A stretch of DNA of 64,000 bases from Corynebacterium glyciniphilum AJ 3170 (GTDB taxonomy: Bacteria; Actinomycetota; Actinomycetes; Mycobacteriales; Mycobacteriaceae), in contig NZ_VDYZ01000014.1 in assembly GCF_007673095.1 (NCBI RefSeq), forward strand, positions 1-64,000, in the 5' to 3' direction. Numbering within the stretch: position 1 is the stretch's first letter; each line of letters opens with the position of its first letter. The notes beneath the pieces are model-generated. The model worked only from the letters and a program-made list of their open reading frames with translations, ran no database searches and was not told the origin of the DNA. Below are positions 61,401 through 64,000 of the stretch, piece by piece. The position numbers were made by a program, and so were the translations under genes.

Positions 61401-61577
61401 TCAGCGGCTGAGACCCCGGACGGTGGTTCGGGCGGAGGCGCTGAGCCGTCGGAGGACCAGCTGTCGGCGATCCGCGACGCCATGGACCGGGTCAACGACG
61501 CCCGGGAGAACGGCACCTTCGAGGAATTCGGTCGGGCACTGGATGACTTGGACGCGGCCGTGGAAGACGCCCAGTAA
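58500..61577 (+). CDS. UPF0182 family large membrane protein
   Basis: 1025 residues. The N-terminal third has about seven membrane segments (near 17-38, 52-75, 115-135, 165-190, 215-235, 260-285 and 290-315); the rest is a large extracytoplasmic region (FHRALYAAKFQEMNILLSDVI, VPRD-like RDPRERVHKVAPWL, GRIKWVVDGYT, NSVKAVVDAYDGTVDLFEFDE). It ends in an Asp/Ser tract and a helix (RDAMDRVNDARENG). TTG start at 58500; AGGAGAG lies 10 nt upstream. Orthologue of Rv3193c; function unknown. A T-rich terminator follows. Confidence 0.88.
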   Translation: MSIPEIPKPGRRSKILGTVAVVIALLFFLVPVLVSNYTELQWFRSIDFQAIFLSVLVTRVILFIVFGLVAAAIVWGACFAAFRAAPKESDFPDVSEIGLGGDDSPLTANRAEIRKAIRPFLIIVPLIAGVITGMIAQGNWRTVRLFLSGGDFGVEDPQFQMDLGFYAFTLPLLTFVLGTVSVLVIVAFLVNLLAHYLLGTISTGNPRAGEKARIGAPARRQLVIIAGIWMLLKAVDYWFQRYALLNNQHDTFTGGSYTDINAILPAKILLLVVSLFVAAMFFSSILLKDLRVPALAVGLMIVANLAIGVGWPAVMEQFSVNPNRAEKEREYIARNIESTRQAYGIETAEDSAREGYENPDGQVTYERNWGGQSSGDASERRSIADDDATLSNIRLLDPDVLSPTFTQQQQLRNFYGFPDELSVDRYEVDGDMRDFVVAAREIDPNALSGNQTDWINQHTVYTHGNGFIAAPANTVDEVAQDAASARGGYPIYTVADLQNMENDRQTGELDLEMEQPRIYFGPVIAGADAANADYAIVGDDGSGTPREYDTDNSEYTYTGEGGVGVSNIFHRALYAAKFQEMNILLSDVIGDDSKILYDRDPRERVHKVAPWLTTDSKTYPVVIDGRIKWVVDGYTTLENLPYSERTQLDSATEDALTEDPASQQRAVTNDVSYIRNSVKAVVDAYDGTVDLFEFDEEDPVLKAWEGVFPNVVKPKEEISDELMEHLRYPEDLFKVQRELIAKYHVDDPGTFFTNDAFWSVPGDPTGPEGGQELNQPPYHVVATDPETNRPSFQLITPFRGLRREFLSAHMTVSSDPETYGRIYVRQLPTNTQTQGPKQAQDTMMSSDEIARERTLLEGTNTLTNGNLLTLPVGDGQILYVEPVYSQRADQESAFPKLLRVLVSYNGSVGYAPTVSEALEQVGIDPDAATEIAESGGEAADENAAAAGGDDSDSDSDSDSTSTSTPSSSAAETPDGGSGGGAEPSEDQLSAIRDAMDRVNDARENGTFEEFGRALDDLDAAVEDAQ

Positions 61578-61593
61578 GAAGCAGTGGGACAGT

Positions 61594-61637
61594 CCAGCGC
61601 CCCGGGATATGAAAAACCCCGGTGCGCTGGGCTTTTT
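61594..61637 (+). terminator. Rho-independent terminator after the UPF0182 gene
   Basis: CCAGCGC-C-CCGGG pairs with CCCGG-T-GCGCTGG (61594-61606 with 61618-61630), with an A-rich loop and TTTTT at 61633-61637. Confidence 0.88.
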
Positions 61638-61663
61638 GCATTCTGCGGGCCGTGATTTCACAT

Positions 61664-61690
61664 TTGTCGGAGACTGCGTTACGCTATGGG
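61664..61690 (+). promoter_or_regulatory. candidate tRNA promoter, TTGTCG / TATGGG
   Basis: TTGTCG (61664-61669) and TATGGG (61685-61690) with a 15-bp spacer, 45 bp before the tRNA. Modest match. Confidence 0.4.
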
Positions 61691-61734
61691 AGTCGCTGAC
61701 ACGGAGAGCAACGTTCTCCGGGACAGTTACCCGT

Positions 61735-61808
61735 CGCGGGGTGGAGCAGCTCGGTAGCTCGCTGGGCTCATAACCCAGAGGTCGTAGGTTCGAATCCTGC
61801 CCCCGCTA
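61735..61808 (+). tRNA. initiator tRNA-fMet (CAT)
   Basis: 74 nt without encoded CCA. Acceptor CGCGGGG/CCCCGCT with a C1-U72 mismatch, the initiator hallmark that blocks EF-Tu. Anticodon stem CTGGG-CTCATAA-CCCAG contains the three consecutive G-C pairs needed for P-site binding; anticodon CAT at 61769-61771. D-arm GAGC-AGCTCGGTA-GCTC and T-arm GTAGG-TTCGAAT-CCTGC fold normally. Confidence 0.96.
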
Positions 61809-61818
61809 CTACATAGGC

Positions 61819-61849
61819 CCCCTGGCTGGTGATCATCACCAGTCAGGGG
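61819..61849 (+). terminator. terminator after tRNA-fMet
   Basis: CCCCTG-G-CTGGTGA pairs with TCACCAG-T-CAGGGG around a 3-nt loop, 10 bp after the tRNA, followed by TTCCT. Confidence 0.78.
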
Positions 61850-61861
61850 TTCCTGCATGTC

Positions 61862-62151
61862 CGCGTTAAACGAGGGTTAAGAGACAAGCACTTCTCTTCC
61901 CTACGGGTGCGTTGTTCGGCAGGTGCCAGGATCGGTCACCGCAGAGTCTCTGCTCCAGCCGATCCTGGCAGCTGAGTCACACGGTGCCCTCCCCAGACCG
62001 GTGATTGTCGGCATCATCGTGGAAGTCGCAGGCCGGGAATTCTCGCCCGGATTACCTCGAGTTCACCCGCCGTCCACCGGCATCCTGCAGTATCAGTCTG
62101 TCCGGGACAATTCCGGTGGCCCTGTGCCGGAGAACGACAGAGGAGAACGTG
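61862..62151. other. tRNA-PAP2 phosphatase intergenic region
   Basis: 290 bp without a convincing gene. It holds a GTTAA-N6-GTTAA direct repeat (61865-61880) and a 47-bp nested inverted repeat (61924-61970). No attachment-site core, IS end or short conserved ORF seen. Confidence 0.5.
61924..61970. repeat. 47-bp nested inverted repeat
   Basis: Outer perfect 12-bp arms TGCCAGGATCGG (61924-61935) and CCGATCCTGGCA (61959-61970). Inside, after symmetric 5-nt internal loops, GCAGA-GTC-TCTGC (61941-61953) forms a second stem. Confidence 0.85.
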
Positions 62152-63462
62152 GTGTCGCCCACGCGTCAGAAAACCATCCGCAGAACCGCTGTGAACGGCC
62201 TCGCGCCGGTGCTCGTGGCGTCCCTGATCGCAGGGACGGTGTCGGCGGTTCCTGCGAACGCACAACCCGTCGCCCCCGCGACGCTCACAGAGACGGTGGG
62301 GGAGTACCTCCCCGCCACCGTGCCGGCCGTGCAGCACCCCGGTGCCCCGGTACCGGAACCGCTGTCTCCGTCGGACTACGGCTGGTACATCTCTGACCTG
62401 AGCTCCTACGACGGCGGCATCTACTATGACGTCGTCAGCAGCTTCAGCGACCTCCGGGACAGGCATCCCGAGGTGATGGAGGACAGTCTCGATACCGTGG
62501 TCGAGGTCAACAACAGTGCCGATCCAGGGACCGTGCGTCGGGCCCAGGTCGATGCTGCGGCCGATGACGGCAATCTCCTCACCGCGTTGTCCGACGCCTT
62601 CGGTTCCACGCTCGGGCAGGCACTGCGCACGTCGCTGCAGGAGCACCGGTTGCCGAAGATCCGTGCCCTGATGGACTCCGGGTACCTCTCCCGCGCCGGT
62701 GGGCTGGCGAGTTCCACGCTGATCGAGAAGGAGATCTTCAACTACGACCGTCCCTTCGTCGTCGCTCCTGACCGGATCACGAAACACACCGGTGGGGGTA
62801 ACGAAGGACTGTACGATCTCGGTGGGTCGGCGGCCTTCCCGTCCGGGCACACCAACCAGGCGAGCTGGACCACCACGCTGCTCGCCGTGCTCCTGCCGGA
62901 GCTGGCACCGCAGCTGCTGGCCCGTGGTGCCGAGGCAGGCTACAACCGCATGGTGATGGGAGTACATTACCCACTGGACGTCATCGGCGGACGGATGACA
63001 GGTCAGGCTGCGGCGGCGGACCGGTGGAACGACCCGAGGATGCGGACGGTCCTCACCGAGGCAGGGCAGGAGCTCCGCGCCGAGCTGGAGTGGCGGACAG
63101 GGCTGCCACTGTCGGAGGCCGTCGCCACAGACACGCCGTACCGCCCGACAGAGGTCGCGGTCGACGAGTTCACGTCGAGGATGACTCACGGGCTCCGTCG
63201 GGTGGGTGATCCGGATGCCCCGTTGACCGTGCCCCAGGGAGCGCCGGAACTGCTCGTGACTGCGTTCCCTGAATTGGACTGGGGGCAGCGTGCACGTGTC
63301 CTGGCGGCGACGGCGCTGCCGGCGGGGTATCCGCTCGACGACCAGTCGTCGAAGGGTCGTGAGGTGGGAAGCTGGCAGCGGATGAATCTCGCCGCCGCCT
63401 TCGCCGCCGATGTCCGGGTGGGGCCGGACGGTGCGATGACGGTCGACGGCCGCGCGGCCTGA
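62152..63462 (+). CDS. secreted PAP2-family phosphatase (class A acid phosphatase-like)
   Basis: 436 residues from GTG 62152, 5 nt after AGGAGA; the frame to 62005 lacks a ribosome site. Sec signal peptide (LAPVLVASLIAGTVSAVPANA) with an Ala-x-Ala cleavage site near residue 35. PAP2 motifs: KEIFNYDRP (KxxxxxxRP), FPSGHTNQ, and NRMVMGVHYPLDV (RxxxxxHxxxD). Acts outside the membrane, on phosphomonoesters or possibly lipid-linked phosphates. A C-terminal extension of about 120 residues beyond PAP2 is of unknown role. GTG 62149 is the alternative start. Confidence 0.88.
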   Translation: MSPTRQKTIRRTAVNGLAPVLVASLIAGTVSAVPANAQPVAPATLTETVGEYLPATVPAVQHPGAPVPEPLSPSDYGWYISDLSSYDGGIYYDVVSSFSDLRDRHPEVMEDSLDTVVEVNNSADPGTVRRAQVDAAADDGNLLTALSDAFGSTLGQALRTSLQEHRLPKIRALMDSGYLSRAGGLASSTLIEKEIFNYDRPFVVAPDRITKHTGGGNEGLYDLGGSAAFPSGHTNQASWTTTLLAVLLPELAPQLLARGAEAGYNRMVMGVHYPLDVIGGRMTGQAAAADRWNDPRMRTVLTEAGQELRAELEWRTGLPLSEAVATDTPYRPTEVAVDEFTSRMTHGLRRVGDPDAPLTVPQGAPELLVTAFPELDWGQRARVLAATALPAGYPLDDQSSKGREVGSWQRMNLAAAFAADVRVGPDGAMTVDGRAA

Positions 63463-63474
63463 CAGCCCTCGAGA

Positions 63475-64000
63475 TCAAGCGGATGCGGTCGCGGGTTCCT
63501 TCTCTTCAGACCCGGAGTGTGTTCCTTCCGGGTCCTTGGTCGTGACCTGCTTGACGATGATCACGGTGATCGCGGAGATGACCATGCCGACCACCACGGC
63601 GATGATCAGACCCCACCAGTTGTCCATGAGCGGCATGACCCAGACACCGCCGTGGGGTGCGCGGCTGCCGACCTCGAAGGCCATGGACAGGGCACCGGTC
63701 ACGGCGCCACCGAGCATCATCGAGGGGATCACGCGCAGCGGGTCGGCCGCGGCGAACGGGATGGCACCCTCGGTGATGAAGGACGCGCCCAGCAGCCAGG
63801 AGGACTTGCCGTTCTCCCGCTCCTCCTTGGTCCACAACTTCGGACGGATCGTGGTCGCCAGGGCCAGGGCCAACGGCGGGACCATGCCGGCGGCGATCAC
63901 GGTGGCCATGATCTGGAATGCTGCGGTGTCGCCGGTGGACAGTCCGGCGGTACCGAAGAGGTAGGCGGCCTTGTTCACCGGGCCACCGAGGTCGAAGCAC
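63475..64000 (-). CDS. fructose-type PTS permease, EIIC C-terminal fragment
   Basis: Partial; the 5' part is beyond the window. The frame runs unbroken to base 63999 (FDLGGPVNKAAYLFG), although an in-frame GTG at 63978 mimics a start. Then AAGMVPPLALALAT, LGASFITEGAIPFAAADPLRVIPSMMLGGAV and LMDNWWGLIIAVVVGMVISAI, all typical of fructose-family EIIC, ending in a charged tail. Imports and phosphorylates a sugar with PTS phosphoryl groups. It converges with the PAP2 gene (12 bp apart). Probably ptsF/fruA, but the EIIA/EIIB domains cannot be seen. Confidence 0.88.
   Translation of the reverse strand, partial: CFDLGGPVNKAAYLFGTAGLSTGDTAAFQIMATVIAAGMVPPLALALATTIRPKLWTKEERENGKSSWLLGASFITEGAIPFAAADPLRVIPSMMLGGAVTGALSMAFEVGSRAPHGGVWVMPLMDNWWGLIIAVVVGMVISAITVIIVKQVTTKDPEGTHSGSEEKEPATASA

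Noticed and set aside
61735..61860. Integrated element using tRNA-fMet as attachment site
   Set aside because: No integrase, no duplicate of the tRNA 3' end and no shift to mobile genes in the following 2 kb.

Overview
The window looks like chromosomal core sequence from a high-GC member of the genus Corynebacterium (order Mycobacteriales). The evidence is gene content and order: rmlD-wbbL-manC-whiB2, pmmB-manA, sahH-tmk-mtrA-mtrB-lpqB-comF-hpf-secA, rsgA-aroA, sigH-rshA-whiB1, rhlE, adnA-adnB and uvrD2 run in essentially the order I remember from Mycobacterium tuberculosis (about Rv3266c to Rv3193c) and C. glutamicum. I see no insertion sequence, prophage, CRISPR array or rRNA. The species is not determined. 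Orthologue numbers are from memory, not from a search.

Layout. 1-4789: end of an ABC exporter, small conserved genes, a VanZ-like protein and a fused NAD(P)HX repair enzyme (nnr) of unusual base composition. 4782-15331: cell-envelope block (LCP protein, rmlD, wbbL, manC, whiB2, DUF3499, pmmB, manA, a low-complexity membrane protein). 15677-27721: sahH, tmk, the MtrA-MtrB-LpqB signalling unit, comF, hpf and secA. 27729-35597: HAD/DUF6912 pair, furA-katG, rsgA, aroA and an SRAP DNA-repair protein. 35672-43231: sigH-rshA, the tiny ribosomal protein bL37, whiB1, a DEAD-box helicase, DUF3107, a DUF3152 metalloprotease-like protein and a TIGR02569 protein. 43235-53418: DNA-repair operon adnA-adnB, a potassium-channel-like protein and uvrD2. 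53437-61577: orphan cyclodehydratase-like protein, three protease-like proteins, PPA1309 and UPF0182. 61578-64000: initiator tRNA-fMet, a secreted PAP2 phosphatase and the end of a fructose PTS permease.

How the genes work together. Rhamnose, rhamnosyl-linker and mannose supply (rmlD, wbbL, manC, pmmB, manA) feed arabinogalactan and mannoconjugate synthesis. The LCP protein probably attaches envelope polymers to peptidoglycan, and MtrAB-LpqB senses and controls the envelope. SigH/RshA, the two WhiB proteins and FurA/KatG form a redox and stress-response layer. AdnAB, UvrD2 and the SRAP protein handle DNA damage.

Regulation visible in the sequence. About 18 genes have a TAnnnT-type -10 box 6-8 nt before the start codon and no Shine-Dalgarno, the pattern of leaderless transcripts; this moves several starts. 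Other signals: an autoregulatory-looking SigH promoter, a GlxR/CRP-like palindrome and an MtrA-box-like direct repeat upstream of whiB1, three 9-bp iterons upstream of the whiB2 promoter, a 9-bp inverted repeat between two divergent genes, a repeat-containing secA leader with two short open frames, and a 47-bp nested hairpin downstream of the tRNA. No clearly new multi-gene system is evident. The best leads are these regulatory elements, the long acidic tail of MtrB and the orphan cyclodehydratase-like gene.
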